A stretch of DNA of 64,000 nt, from positions 1 through 64,000 of the forward strand of contig JAGBEV010000039.1 in the NCBI GenBank assembly GCA_017936785.1. Reading direction: 5' to 3'. The position numbers and the translations under genes are program-made. Under the pieces are notes generated by a model. The model made no database searches. It was not told the DNA's origin and worked only from the letters and a program-made list of their open reading frames with translations. Positions 16,552 to 24,871 of this stretch are shown in pieces; the stretch's first letter is position 1; each line of letters begins with the position of its first letter. Source of the DNA: Lachnospiraceae bacterium. GTDB lineage: Bacteria; Bacillota; Clostridia; Lachnospirales; Lachnospiraceae.

Positions 16552-17997
16552 CTATTTATCAAATTCTCCGCGTATATCTTCTACTGGAGGCTCCAACGGA
16601 TATTTACCCGTAAAACATCCTGTACAGATCTCTTTGCCGTTTACCATCTCAGATAAACGCTCAATGTCCAGATACGCCAGGCTGTCTGCGCCGATGACAT
16701 CACGGATTTCCTCTACAGTACGGTTATAGGCGATCAACTGGTCTCTCGCAGGCACATCTGTTCCGAAATAACACGGCCACAGGAACGGCGGAGACGAAAT
16801 CCGCACATGTACCTCTTTTGCTCCTGCATCACGAAGCATTTTGACAATCCGGTCTGAGGTAGTTCCACGGACAATAGAATCGTCGATCATGACAACACGT
16901 TTTCCTTCAACAACTTCCCGGATAGGGTTTAACTTTACCTGTACACTGCTTTCACGGTTTTTCTGCTTAGGCTTAATAAAAGTCCTGCCCACATAGGTGT
17001 TTTTCACGAATGCAGTGGCATAGGGAATTCCTGACTGCATTGCATAGCCCATTGCCGCGCAGTTGCCGGATTCCGGTACGCCGGTTACAATATCAGCTTC
17101 CACCGGGGAATCCATGGCAAGGAATTTACCAGCCATGATTCTGGAATGGTAAACACTGACACCGTCTAAATAGCTGTCGGGTCTTGAAAAATAAATATAT
17201 TCAAACACGCATCTGGCATGTTCGTTTCGGGGAATACAAAGACTCTTATCGGACTCAATACCTTTATCAGGGCTGATGGTCACGATCTCACCAGGTTCCA
17301 CATCTCTGACATATTCTGCACCAATGGTATCAAGAGCACAGGTTTCACTGGCAAGAATATAGCAGTTATCCCGCTTTCCGATACAAAGGGGACGGAACCC
17401 AAAAGGATCTCTGGCTCCGATGAGCTTTCTTGGGCTCATGACGATCAGGGAATAGGCGCCTTTGATCTTCCTCATGGCACGTCCTACTGCCTCTTCAACG
17501 GTTTTGGAATTCAAACGTTCCCTTGCAATATGATATGCAATGACCTCCGAATCGATGGTGGTCTGGAAAATTGCGCCGGTATACTCCAGTTCTCTGCGCA
17601 GCTCAGGTGCATTGATCAGATTACCGTTATGCGCCAGTCCCAGAGTACCTTTTACATAGTTTAAAACCAAAGGCTGTGCATTCTCTCTTGTAGAGCTTCC
17701 TGCCGTGGAATAACGCACATGCCCCACACCGATATCCCCCTTTAAGGAAGCAAGAATATCGGGGGTAAATGCTTCGTTTAAAAGTCCCATGTCCTTATAC
17801 GTGGACACTTTTCCTTTTGGACCGTTTGTTTCACTGACAGCAATACCACAGCTTTCCTGTCCTCTGTGCTGCAAGGCAAACAGCCCGTAATAAATGCTGG
17901 TAGCCACGTCATTGCCGTCAAAATCGTACATGCCGAAGACACCGCATTCTTCTTTGATATGATCGTCTAATCCCTGTTGTCTATGGTCTTTTTCCAT
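16552..17997 (-). CDS. purF: Amidophosphoribosyltransferase
   Basis: 481 residues. Commits PRPP and glutamine to purine synthesis. An ~17-residue propeptide precedes Cys18 (KEECGVFGMYD), which becomes the N-terminal nucleophile of the glutaminase domain after cleavage; GHVRYSTAG and LAHNGNLIN follow. The PRTase loop is VVMIDDSIVRGTTSD. The C-terminal CTGCFTGKYP together with WPCYFGTD and ARCVFEY supplies four cysteines placed like the 4Fe-4S ligands of the Bacillus enzyme, so an oxygen-sensitive cluster is expected. Starts three bases after purC; same operon. Confidence 0.97.
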   Translation of the reverse strand: MEKDHRQQGLDDHIKEECGVFGMYDFDGNDVATSIYYGLFALQHRGQESCGIAVSETNGPKGKVSTYKDMGLLNEAFTPDILASLKGDIGVGHVRYSTAGSSTRENAQPLVLNYVKGTLGLAHNGNLINAPELRRELEYTGAIFQTTIDSEVIAYHIARERLNSKTVEEAVGRAMRKIKGAYSLIVMSPRKLIGARDPFGFRPLCIGKRDNCYILASETCALDTIGAEYVRDVEPGEIVTISPDKGIESDKSLCIPRNEHARCVFEYIYFSRPDSYLDGVSVYHSRIMAGKFLAMDSPVEADIVTGVPESGNCAAMGYAMQSGIPYATAFVKNTYVGRTFIKPKQKNRESSVQVKLNPIREVVEGKRVVMIDDSIVRGTTSDRIVKMLRDAGAKEVHVRISSPPFLWPCYFGTDVPARDQLIAYNRTVEEIRDVIGADSLAYLDIERLSEMVNGKEICTGCFTGKYPLEPPVEDIRGEFDK

Positions 17998-18000
17998 CTT

Positions 18001-18705
18001 TTATAATCCTAATCTCTTGAATACTTCGTTATAAGCTTCTTCAACATTTCCCAAATCCCTGCGGAAACGGTCTTTATCCAGTTTTTCGTTGGTATTTACA
18101 TCCCAGAGTCTGCATGTGTCAGGGCTTGTCTCATCTGCAAGGATGATCTGTCCGTGATAACGTCCAAACTCAATCTTGAAGTCGATCAGTTTGATATCTG
18201 CCTGTAAGAAATATGCTTTTAATACTTCATTTACTTTAAAAGCATATTTTTTGATCGTTTCAATTTCTTCCCATGTAGCCAGTCCCAATGCTACTGCGAA
18301 ATAACTATTGATAAGCGGGTCACCCAGATCATCATTTTTGTAGGAAAATTCAATGGTAGGCTCTGCAAAAGGAGTTCCCTCTTCTACACCGAGTCTCTTG
18401 GAAAAACTTCCTGCTGCCACATTTCTGATAATAACCTCAAGGGGAACGATCTCTACACGTTTTACTGCTGTTTCCCTGTCACTTAATTCTTCTACGAAAT
18501 GAGTAGGAACACCTTCTTTTTCCAATAACTGGAATACACGGTTGGTCATACGGTTATTGATAACACCTTTTCCTACGATGGTACCTTTCTTTATTCCGTT
18601 AAAAGCGGTTGCATCATCTTTATAATCCACGATCAAAACATCCGGATCATCTGTTTCAAATACTTTTTTTGCCTTTCCTTCATAAAGCTGGTTCAATTTT
18701 TTCAT
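18001..18705 (-). CDS. purC: SAICAR synthetase
   Basis: Phosphoribosylaminoimidazole-succinocarboxamide synthase, joining CAIR with aspartate using ATP. About 234 residues. Starts [19 protein letters not shown], the ATP-binding lead of the family; [14 protein letters not shown] segment ([20 protein letters not shown]) and [10 protein letters not shown] plus [13 protein letters not shown] complete the active site. The ATG at 18705 is preferred (AGGGTG seven bases upstream) over an in-frame ATG at 18732. First gene of the purC-purF unit under the promoter at 18772-18800. Confidence 0.97.
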   Translation of the reverse strand: MKKLNQLYEGKAKKVFETDDPDVLIVDYKDDATAFNGIKKGTIVGKGVINNRMTNRVFQLLEKEGVPTHFVEELSDRETAVKRVEIVPLEVIIRNVAAGSFSKRLGVEEGTPFAEPTIEFSYKNDDLGDPLINSYFAVALGLATWEEIETIKKYAFKVNEVLKAYFLQADIKLIDFKIEFGRYHGQIILADETSPDTCRLWDVNTNEKLDKDRFRRDLGNVEEAYNEVFKRLGL

Positions 18706-18771
18706 CTTTGTCACCCTGTACCTTTCATTCATTTATATATGGTTCTGCTCTTAGCAGACCTTACGCACACA

Positions 18772-18800
18772 ATTATAATCAATCACTTTATAGAATTCAA
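18772..18800 (-). promoter_or_regulatory. Promoter of purC-purF
   Basis: TTGAAT (18795-18800), 17-base spacer, TATAAT (18772-18777). A CTGC/GCAG hairpin lies in the short leader; no purine riboswitch core was seen. Confidence 0.7.
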
Positions 18801-18826
18801 TAACTGAAAATACTAAAAATTTACCT

Positions 18827-19591
18827 TTAACTTTTGAATTTTCCGATAAAATCACGAATCCGGGGATTATCTGAAGCAAAAATTTCCTCCGGTGTGCCCT
18901 GCTGCTGAATCATTCCATCTTCCATGAATATGATCCTGTCAGAAAGCTCTCTGGCAAATTCCATTTCATGGGTAACAATGATCATGGTCATCTTTTCCTC
19001 TGCCAGTTCCTTGATAACCTTCAGAACTTCTGCCGTCAGCATGGGGTCTAACGCCGAGGTAGGCTCATCAAAAAACAGGATCTTGGGCTGCAGCGCCAAT
19101 GCCCTTGCAATGGAAACCCTCTGCTGCTGACCGCCGGAAAGCTGATAGGGATATGCATCCCTTTTATCCGAAAGTCCCAACTGCTTTAACAGCTTGTCCG
19201 CCCTTTCATAAGCCTCTTCCCTGCTGATCTTGTCCACACTCATAGGCGCATCCACAATGTTTTTTAAAACACTGTAATGGGGAAACAGATTAAAATTCTG
19301 AAACACCAGTCCGAAATATTTGTGAAATTTCTTTAATTTTGATTTGCGGGCATAAACGCTTTTGCCGTTCTGGTCCTCTGCCGCATATTCGCCCATGTAG
19401 ATCAGATCTCCGCCATCCATCTTTTCCAACAAGGTAGCACAGCGCAGTATGGTTGATTTTCCCGAACCGGAAGGACCGATGATGGAAACAACTTCTCCTT
19501 CTTTTACAGTTAGGGAAATATCCTTTAGAACTCCCAATCCGTTAAAACTTTTTTTCATATGATTGATTTCTAATATATTCACAGTCTCCAT
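18827..19591 (-). CDS. Polar amino acid ABC transporter, ATP-binding protein
   Basis: 254 residues. Walker [11 protein letters not shown]-loop [15 protein letters not shown], signature LSGGQQQR, Walker [14 protein letters not shown] and switch His in [12 protein letters not shown]. The closest family is GlnQ/HisP-type ATPases of polar amino acid importers. It follows the permease by 12 bases and completes an SBP-permease-ATPase operon. The amino acid is unknown; YecC/TcyC cystine-type systems have the same arrangement. Confidence 0.95.
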   Translation of the reverse strand: METVNILEINHMKKSFNGLGVLKDISLTVKEGEVVSIIGPSGSGKSTILRCATLLEKMDGGDLIYMGEYAAEDQNGKSVYARKSKLKKFHKYFGLVFQNFNLFPHYSVLKNIVDAPMSVDKISREEAYERADKLLKQLGLSDKRDAYPYQLSGGQQQRVSIARALALQPKILFFDEPTSALDPMLTAEVLKVIKELAEEKMTMIIVTHEMEFARELSDRIIFMEDGMIQQQGTPEEIFASDNPRIRDFIGKFKS

Positions 19592-19603
19592 AGCCTTTTC
19601 CTC

Positions 19604-20254
19604 CTACTTGTAATAACCAAGACGCTTTTCCACATATTCCATAACAACAGCTACCAACAGATTAAATACATAATAGAATATTGCCGCTACCACAAAGGGC
19701 ATCATAGTTGTATTCGCTGCCGCAATCTGTTTCGCAATGGTAAACATCTCCATATACGCCAGGGAAAAAGCCAGGGACGTATCTTTTACCAGAGTAATGA
19801 CTTCATTGGTTATGGATGGAAGTATCCGTTTGATCACCTGTAGCAGAATGATCTTCGTAAATGTCTGGGACTTGGAATATCCCAAAATCTTTGCCGCCTC
19901 ATACTGACCTATGGGCATGGATTCAATACCGGAACGGTAAATCTCCGCAAAATATGCTGCATAGTTCAATACAAATCCTATGATAATGGCAATAAAGCGG
20001 TAATTACCGGAAATATTGATCTTGAAAAGATAATAAGGTCCGAAATATACAACCAGAAGCTGCAGCATCAGAGGTGTTCCCCTCATGACAGATATGTATA
20101 TTTTAAACAATGCCGCAACAAACTTGTTCTTTGCCATTCTGCCAAAAGAGATCAATAATCCTAAAGGCAACGACAGCGCCAGTGTCCAGACAAAAATCCC
20201 CACCGTCTTGACCATACCGCCTCCAAGTTGTTGTAAAATCATACTTAAATCCAT
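19604..20254 (-). CDS. Polar amino acid ABC transporter, permease
   Basis: 216 residues with about five membrane helices. HisM/GlnP-type features: the LQLLVVYFGPYYLF segment and the EAA loop YEAAKILGYSKSQTFTKIILLQ that contacts the ATPase. Belongs to the same operon as the ATPase downstream and the binding protein upstream. Confidence 0.94.
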   Translation of the reverse strand: MDLSMILQQLGGGMVKTVGIFVWTLALSLPLGLLISFGRMAKNKFVAALFKIYISVMRGTPLMLQLLVVYFGPYYLFKINISGNYRFIAIIIGFVLNYAAYFAEIYRSGIESMPIGQYEAAKILGYSKSQTFTKIILLQVIKRILPSITNEVITLVKDTSLAFSLAYMEMFTIAKQIAAANTTMMPFVVAAIFYYVFNLLVAVVMEYVEKRLGYYK

Positions 20255-20314
20255 AATTGCCCTCCCAATCTCATCACATTCTCATAAAAGTCATTTCCCA
20301 TTTTGATAGAAATA

Positions 20315-20346
20315 CCCCTATGACCGACCTTCATTGGTCACAGGGG
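20315..20346 (-). terminator. Intercistronic hairpin between binding protein and permease
   Basis: CCCCTGTGACC pairs with GGTCATAGGGG on the minus strand. The following TATTTC is a poor T-run on this strand, so it should act as a partial terminator or RNA stabiliser, giving more binding protein than permease, as is usual in such operons. Confidence 0.65.
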
Positions 20347-20356
20347 CTTTTTATTT

Positions 20357-21220
20357 TTACTCTAAGCAGATCAAATCTGTAATACCATATTTCTCTGCCA
20401 GTTCTGCAACAGTACCGTCTTCTGTAAGTTTCCTGATATCTGCATTTACAATATCACGAAGCTCTTCATTGCCTAACTTAAAGCCGATACCATACTGTTC
20501 AGAATTTAATTTCTCTTCCAGGATCACATATCCTTCACCCCTGGACTCGATCTGATAGTTGGCAACACCGATATCGATGGCAATGGCATCAAGGCTTCCT
20601 GCCAGCAGTTCTGTAAATGCAGAGTTGTAATCTGCAAACTGCTGCAAGGTTCCGAAGGTGTCTGCAAGTGCTTTCTGCTGTTCCTCATCGGATAAAACTT
20701 CCAATGCTGCGCTGTCAGCCTGTACACCTACTGTCTTGCCTGCCAGATCAGCTAATGTTGTAATGCCGCTGTTTTCAGCTACAACAATGACCTGACTGTT
20801 ATCACAATAAGGATCGGACCATGTATAATCATCCTCACGTCCGTTAATCGTAAAACCATTCCAGATACAGTCGATGGAACCGGAATTCAGTTCCATATCC
20901 TTAGAGTCCCAAGCGATAGGAGTCTTAACAAGCTCCCAGCCTTCCAGTTCACATACAGCCTGGGCAAGTTCTAAGTCAAAACCTGTATACTCGCCATTGT
21001 CATCCATATATCCATAAGGCGGATATTCTGCATCAAAGCCTACTGTAAAAGTAGTTCTTTCTCCGGAAGCTGCTTCAGATTCTTCAGTTTCATTTTCTGC
21101 AGCATTATCAGTTGTTTCTGCTGCATCTGTGTTTGTCTCTGCTGCGCCGTCACTGCCACAGCCTGTTAAAAGCGCCATGGACATAACACCGCACAGTAAA
21201 AGTGCTAATGCTTTTTTCAT
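20357..21220 (-). CDS. Polar amino acid ABC transporter, substrate-binding lipoprotein
   Basis: 287 residues. Signal peptide with lipobox LLTGC (Cys21), then an acidic Ala/Glu/Thr linker and a family 3 solute-binding domain: FTVGFDAEYPPYGYMDDNGE, GFDLELAQAVCELEG, GKTVGVQADSAALEVL. Anchored to the outer membrane face, it delivers a polar amino acid to the permease. GGAGGAG precedes the start; promoter at 21284-21312. Confidence 0.95.
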   Translation of the reverse strand: MKKALALLLCGVMSMALLTGCGSDGAAETNTDAAETTDNAAENETEESEAASGERTTFTVGFDAEYPPYGYMDDNGEYTGFDLELAQAVCELEGWELVKTPIAWDSKDMELNSGSIDCIWNGFTINGREDDYTWSDPYCDNSQVIVVAENSGITTLADLAGKTVGVQADSAALEVLSDEEQQKALADTFGTLQQFADYNSAFTELLAGSLDAIAIDIGVANYQIESRGEGYVILEEKLNSEQYGIGFKLGNEELRDIVNADIRKLTEDGTVAELAEKYGITDLICLE

Positions 21221-21242
21221 AATAATCTCCTCCTAAATTCGA

Positions 21243-21264
21243 GTTTCCATCTGCATATGGAAAC
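21243..21264 (-). promoter_or_regulatory. Inverted repeat in the transporter leader
   Basis: GTTTCCAT-6-ATGGAAAC, perfect 8-bp arms, between the promoter and the binding-protein gene. Could be an operator or an mRNA hairpin; no regulator is identified. Confidence 0.5.
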
Positions 21265-21283
21265 TGTTCAAAATTACTTTGTC

Positions 21284-21312
21284 ATAGTATCATGGTAAAG
21301 TATTTCTGTCAA
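21284..21312 (-). promoter_or_regulatory. Promoter of the amino acid transporter operon
   Basis: TTGACA (21307-21312), 17-base spacer, TACTAT (21284-21289). Confidence 0.75.
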
Positions 21313-21345
21313 TGGAGGGGTTATTTAAGTGAAGGGTATTGAAGA

Positions 21346-21539
21346 GGAAATTGGACGGGCAGAGGGAGCGTGAAATAGTTTATATATATCACGGGAACAC
21401 GCTCCCGCTCGGATAAAAACGTAGCGGTACTAAGAATTTTGGGCGGCTGGCGCCTGCAAAATTCAAGTGCCGACGTTTTTATACGGTTCCCTTTGATATA
21501 TATAAACTATTTCACGCTCCCTCTGCCCGCCCAATTCCC
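21346..21539 (+). repeat. Large hairpin element, copy 1
   Basis: 194-nt palindrome centred at 21442.5. From outside in: a locus-specific arm of ~23-26 bp (contains GGGCAGAGGGAGCGT), an AT-rich part ending TATATATATCA, then GGGAAC/GTTCCC, ATAAAAACGT/ACGTTTTTAT, GAATTTTG/CAAAATTC and an apical GGCG/CGCC loop. A bulge of about 12 bases (CGCTCCCGCTCGG) is on one side only. The core from TATATATATCA to TGATATATATA recurs at 35303-35502 with a few substitutions. It occupies the gap between the binding-protein promoter and the 21564 gene and contains no ORF. Confidence 0.9.
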
Positions 21540-21563
21540 TTTTGATACACTTTGACTTAATTG

Positions 21564-22748
21564 TTATAGCTTATATTTTTTCTCGTAGGCGGAGACCATG
21601 TCGAGGATTTCTTCGGCATATCTGGGGTAGGTTTTGACCAGGTCCATAAGTTCTTCTTTTGCCTGGGCTGCCGTGGTTTCGTTGTATTCGATCTGCTTTC
21701 TCAGGTTTTGCCTGCGGAGGATCAGACCGTGGCGCACTTCTACCATTTCCTTGGGGTCTAGCAGGGCACCGGTCTGGTGTACCCAGATGACAGGATCGAA
21801 CAGTTGGTAATTTTTTAATTGTCTTACAAGGCGCTCGCTGTGAAAATCCAGTTCTTTCTCGGTTTCCTGCATTTTTTTCCGTTCTTCTTTTTCTACCTGA
21901 TATTTTGCCCAAAGGTCAGAAAGGGTCGCTGCGCTTTCCGTGTTGTATTTCATATAGAGGTAATCCAAAAGTCCCGTATTATTTACGTACCGGATTTTTA
22001 CCTTGTTTTGCAGCATGATTACCTTATTATAGCTGTGGGATGCGGAATGGAGTTCCCGTTCTGTTTCCTTATAGCGCAGAAACAGGGCTGTCAGCACTGC
22101 GGCTGCAGCTACTGCCATGATCAGATAACCGATCCTGGCATCCATTTCCAGAATAAATTCAAGAAGAAGCAGAATCATCACACAAGCGGCTGCGGCTATC
22201 ATGCAGATGATCACCATGCCACGGGTGTTCAACAGGGTGATCTGAGCTTCATCCATGCGGTATTTGCAGGCATGTTTTTCTCCTTCCAGACGCTGTAAAT
22301 CTTTTTTGATCTTTTCCTGATATTCTTCCGCCTCTTCCAGTTTGCGGATACCTTCTTCCGCTTCATCTGCCAGACGCTCCATTTTGCGGTAGTCGGACTC
22401 CGCCATATGGCTGCTCCTGCCCCTGAACTGTTCTCTATCGGCATCCAGGGCATAAATCGCCCTTGCATGCTCTTCCACTATGGATTTCTCATATTCAGGA
22501 AGGGCATCGATTTCTTCCATATCCTTCAGATAGGCATTGACCAGACGGTATTCCGACTGCAGACGTTTTACCTCATTTACCGCTTCTCCCATCTGCTCCA
22601 GACAGCTTTCCGTGTACTTTATCCGCTGGTCACGATCCGTCACATCCAGGCTTTTTCTGGTCTCTTGGGCTTCATTTTCTTCTTCCCACTGGGATTCCTC
22701 CAATGGTTCATATTCTCTTTTTTTGCGAAACAGCTTTTTAAAAAGATT
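21564..22748 (-). CDS. Coiled-coil membrane protein of the DUF5716/DUF5717 cluster
   Basis: About 394 residues, unrecognised family. Basic start MNLFKKLFRKKREYE, a long Glu/Arg/Leu-rich helical region with coiled-coil character (about 50-180), two adjacent membrane helices in the middle (VIICMIAAAACVMILLLLEF and IGYLIMAVAAAAVLTALFL), and a second helical region to the end. Both soluble parts should face the cytoplasm. ATG 22748 is chosen over 22778, since AGGA lies upstream and the longer form would run into the preceding gene's stop. Last gene of a four-gene unit; a membrane tether for the cluster is a reasonable inference. Confidence 0.7.
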   Translation of the reverse strand, partial: NLFKKLFRKKREYEPLEESQWEEENEAQETRKSLDVTDRDQRIKYTESCLEQMGEAVNEVKRLQSEYRLVNAYLKDMEEIDALPEYEKSIVEEHARAIYALDADREQFRGRSSHMAESDYRKMERLADEAEEGIRKLEEAEEYQEKIKKDLQRLEGEKHACKYRMDEAQITLLNTRGMVIICMIAAAACVMILLLLEFILEMDARIGYLIMAVAAAAVLTALFLRYKETERELHSASHSYNKVIMLQNKVKIRYVNNTGLLDYLYMKYNTESAATLSDLWAKYQVEKEERKKMQETEKELDFHSERLVRQLKNYQLFDPVIWVHQTGALLDPKEMVEVRHGLILRRQNLRKQIEYNETTAAQAKEELMDLVKTYPRYAEEILDMVSAYEKKYKL

Positions 22749-22778
22749 CATTTTTTCCTCATTTCTATTCTCTGTCAA

Positions 22779-23594
22779 TTAAATCTGACTTTTCCATTCC
22801 TCCACACGTTTTGTCATGGATTCATAATATTCCTTTGTCCTGCCCTGAGAACCTTTTTGCAGCTTCAGCAGTTCTCCGGCTTCAGGGGATTTATCCCATT
22901 CCTCCTTTATTTTTGCAAACTGCCTTTCCATGGATGCCGCAAAAGAGGCAAATTCTTTATGCCGGGATAAATATGCCTCCCACTCTTTTTCATCCAGAGA
23001 CATTTTCTTGCAGAACATGGCAGCGATCAGATCTTCCCCTTTGGAAACCTCCAGCTCTGCTGCCTGTAAAAAACAGCCGTATGCGATCTCATAATAAAAC
23101 ATGGAAGCATAGCAGCATCCCATATTATACAGCAGCCCATGGTGCATCTTTTCATCATCATAAGCCTTCTGTTCCAGCATTTCTTCATAATCCTTGATCG
23201 CTTCCCGGAATTTTCCGTCCAGATAGTAATAATCTCCCCGCATTTTTCTTCTTTCATAAATGCCCAGCTGGGAGTATTTGCGGATTCGCTCGCAGACCGC
23301 TTCTCTTTCCTGTTTGGTCAGAAAATCCGTATAGGCAAAGATCTGTGCCGCAACCCGTTCCGCTCTGGGGTCCTTTTGCAGCACCACCCGGATGCTTTCT
23401 GCCAGATCCGGCAGTCCCCATTGCCTTTCTATCCACGCCGCCAGTTCCGGCTTCAATAATTCCAGGTCACAAAGTGATACATTGCTGTAAATATAATAAC
23501 AGAGTTCCTCTATGGAGAAAAGCCGAAGCTTTAAATCTTCAATGATATAGGGCTTATCTCCCCGTTTCCCTTTACAAAAAATCACATAACTCAT
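22779..23594 (-). CDS. TPR-like protein of the DUF5716/DUF5717 cluster
   Basis: 271 residues, helical throughout. Residues ~115-185 look like tetratricopeptide repeats (YYLDGKFREAIKDYEEMLEQ, LLYNMGCCYASMFYYEIAYG). The N-terminus (MSYVIFCKGKRGDKPYIIED) is distinct and begins with a short beta-like segment. No signal peptide. Starts within the last codons of the DUF5716 gene (4-base overlap), indicating tight co-expression. Probably a protein-protein adaptor. Confidence 0.7.
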   Translation of the reverse strand: MSYVIFCKGKRGDKPYIIEDLKLRLFSIEELCYYIYSNVSLCDLELLKPELAAWIERQWGLPDLAESIRVVLQKDPRAERVAAQIFAYTDFLTKQEREAVCERIRKYSQLGIYERRKMRGDYYYLDGKFREAIKDYEEMLEQKAYDDEKMHHGLLYNMGCCYASMFYYEIAYGCFLQAAELEVSKGEDLIAAMFCKKMSLDEKEWEAYLSRHKEFASFAASMERQFAKIKEEWDKSPEAGELLKLQKGSQGRTKEYYESMTKRVEEWKSQI

Positions 23595-24868
23595 AGGCTG
23601 CCTCCAAGAAGTATGATTTCTTCAAACTTTCGTCCCATGGGTTTATAAAAATCTCCGAACCCGCCATCTTCTATTTCCACTGCCAGTTCCTTTTCCGACC
23701 GCATGGACAGCCGGCAGATAAATTTCAGGCTCTTTTTATCCCTGCCCGCAAATTCCGGCAGCACTATAGGCACAACTCTCTCCCTCACTCCATCCAAAGG
23801 AACAATCACAATGGGCAGATGATAATCCTCACCGGGCATAAATACAAATTCCGCTTTTGCCTCAAACCAGTTCACACCGCCTTCCAGCAGTATTTCCCTG
23901 ATCTGCTTCCCCTGCTCCATTCTGTAAACACCGATATTAGCCTTCAGCTTTTCCTTTCCCAGATACAGGTAGGCTTTGGCATTTTCTCCGGGAGCAATTT
24001 TTTCCATTCCACCCAGACATGCCCCTTTGCTGTATAAATTGCTTCCTCCGAAGACCCTCCTGTTTTTACACAATAGTTTCAGGGTCTTAGGATACCATTC
24101 CTTTTCAAATATCCTGCCCGTCAGATATATGCTTGTAATGATCCTGCCCTCTAAGAAACCTTCCATGATCTCGTATAATTTTTCATCAGTCTGTGCCAGA
24201 TAACGATCCCTCTCCATAATGGAAGGAAATTCCTCCGGTATGGTCACATCCTCATAAATCTTATCTTCTATGGTAGTCAGGATCGGTTTGGATTTATGGT
24301 TCATTTCCACCCGGTAGGTCTTCAGATACCCATCTGAAAAGTCCACAACTCCCACTTCATAGCTCCATAGTTCCTTAGGCTGGTGAATGGTATAGTAAAA
24401 CAGGCTCTCCACCTTTGCCTCAAAGTAGACTCCTTCAAAGTTTCTCATCGCCCCCGCTTTTACTCTTTCCAATACCGAAAGCATCCGGGGCGATAATTCA
24501 TCTACGGATATGACAATTGCCTTTACTGCTGCCGTTTCCTTATACACTCCTATTGCAGACAGGCTGTTTTTTATAAACAACGTTAAAAGGTCTACCGGAT
24601 CTGTTTCTTTCCCGTCAATGGAAACCATATCCCCGGAAACTGCAAGAGCTGTCAGATCCCTGATCAGTACCCCCTTACCTCCTGCAGCGAATTTTTGCGC
24701 CTCTTCACCATAAAACCATTGGTTTGCTCCGTTTCTTTTACAAAGGCAGACAGGAATATTGTAGACATCTCCCTCTTCCCCCTCAAAACTGACAAAACTG
24801 ATCTGTGCATATTTGATTCCCAGGTCAAATCCAATTATATAATTTACATCTTTTTCCATACTCCGCAC
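23591..24868 (-). CDS. DUF5716 family protein, actin/Hsp70-fold
   Basis: 425 residues. The N-terminus IIGFDLGIKYAQISFVSF matches the phosphate-1 loop of the actin/Hsp70 superfamily (compare IGIDLGTTNS); VGVVDFSDGYLKTYRV sits where phosphate-2 belongs, and SIYLTGRIFEKEWYP with RVFGGSNLYSKGACLGG where the adenosine motif and following helix belong. The C-terminal ~110 residues are beta-rich, like an Hsp70 substrate domain. So an ATPase or ATP-sensing chaperone-like role is inferred; no experiment is known to me. DUF5717 lies three bases upstream in the same operon. Confidence 0.8.
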   Translation of the reverse strand: MRSMEKDVNYIIGFDLGIKYAQISFVSFEGEEGDVYNIPVCLCKRNGANQWFYGEEAQKFAAGGKGVLIRDLTALAVSGDMVSIDGKETDPVDLLTLFIKNSLSAIGVYKETAAVKAIVISVDELSPRMLSVLERVKAGAMRNFEGVYFEAKVESLFYYTIHQPKELWSYEVGVVDFSDGYLKTYRVEMNHKSKPILTTIEDKIYEDVTIPEEFPSIMERDRYLAQTDEKLYEIMEGFLEGRIITSIYLTGRIFEKEWYPKTLKLLCKNRRVFGGSNLYSKGACLGGMEKIAPGENAKAYLYLGKEKLKANIGVYRMEQGKQIREILLEGGVNWFEAKAEFVFMPGEDYHLPIVIVPLDGVRERVVPIVLPEFAGRDKKSLKFICRLSMRSEKELAVEIEDGGFGDFYKPMGRKFEEIILLGGSL

Positions 24869-24871
24869 CTT

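Noticed and set aside
21571..21912. 113-codon minus-strand ORF rich in Arg/Pro
   Set aside because: Alternative frame of the coiled-coil membrane protein gene; typical shadow composition.
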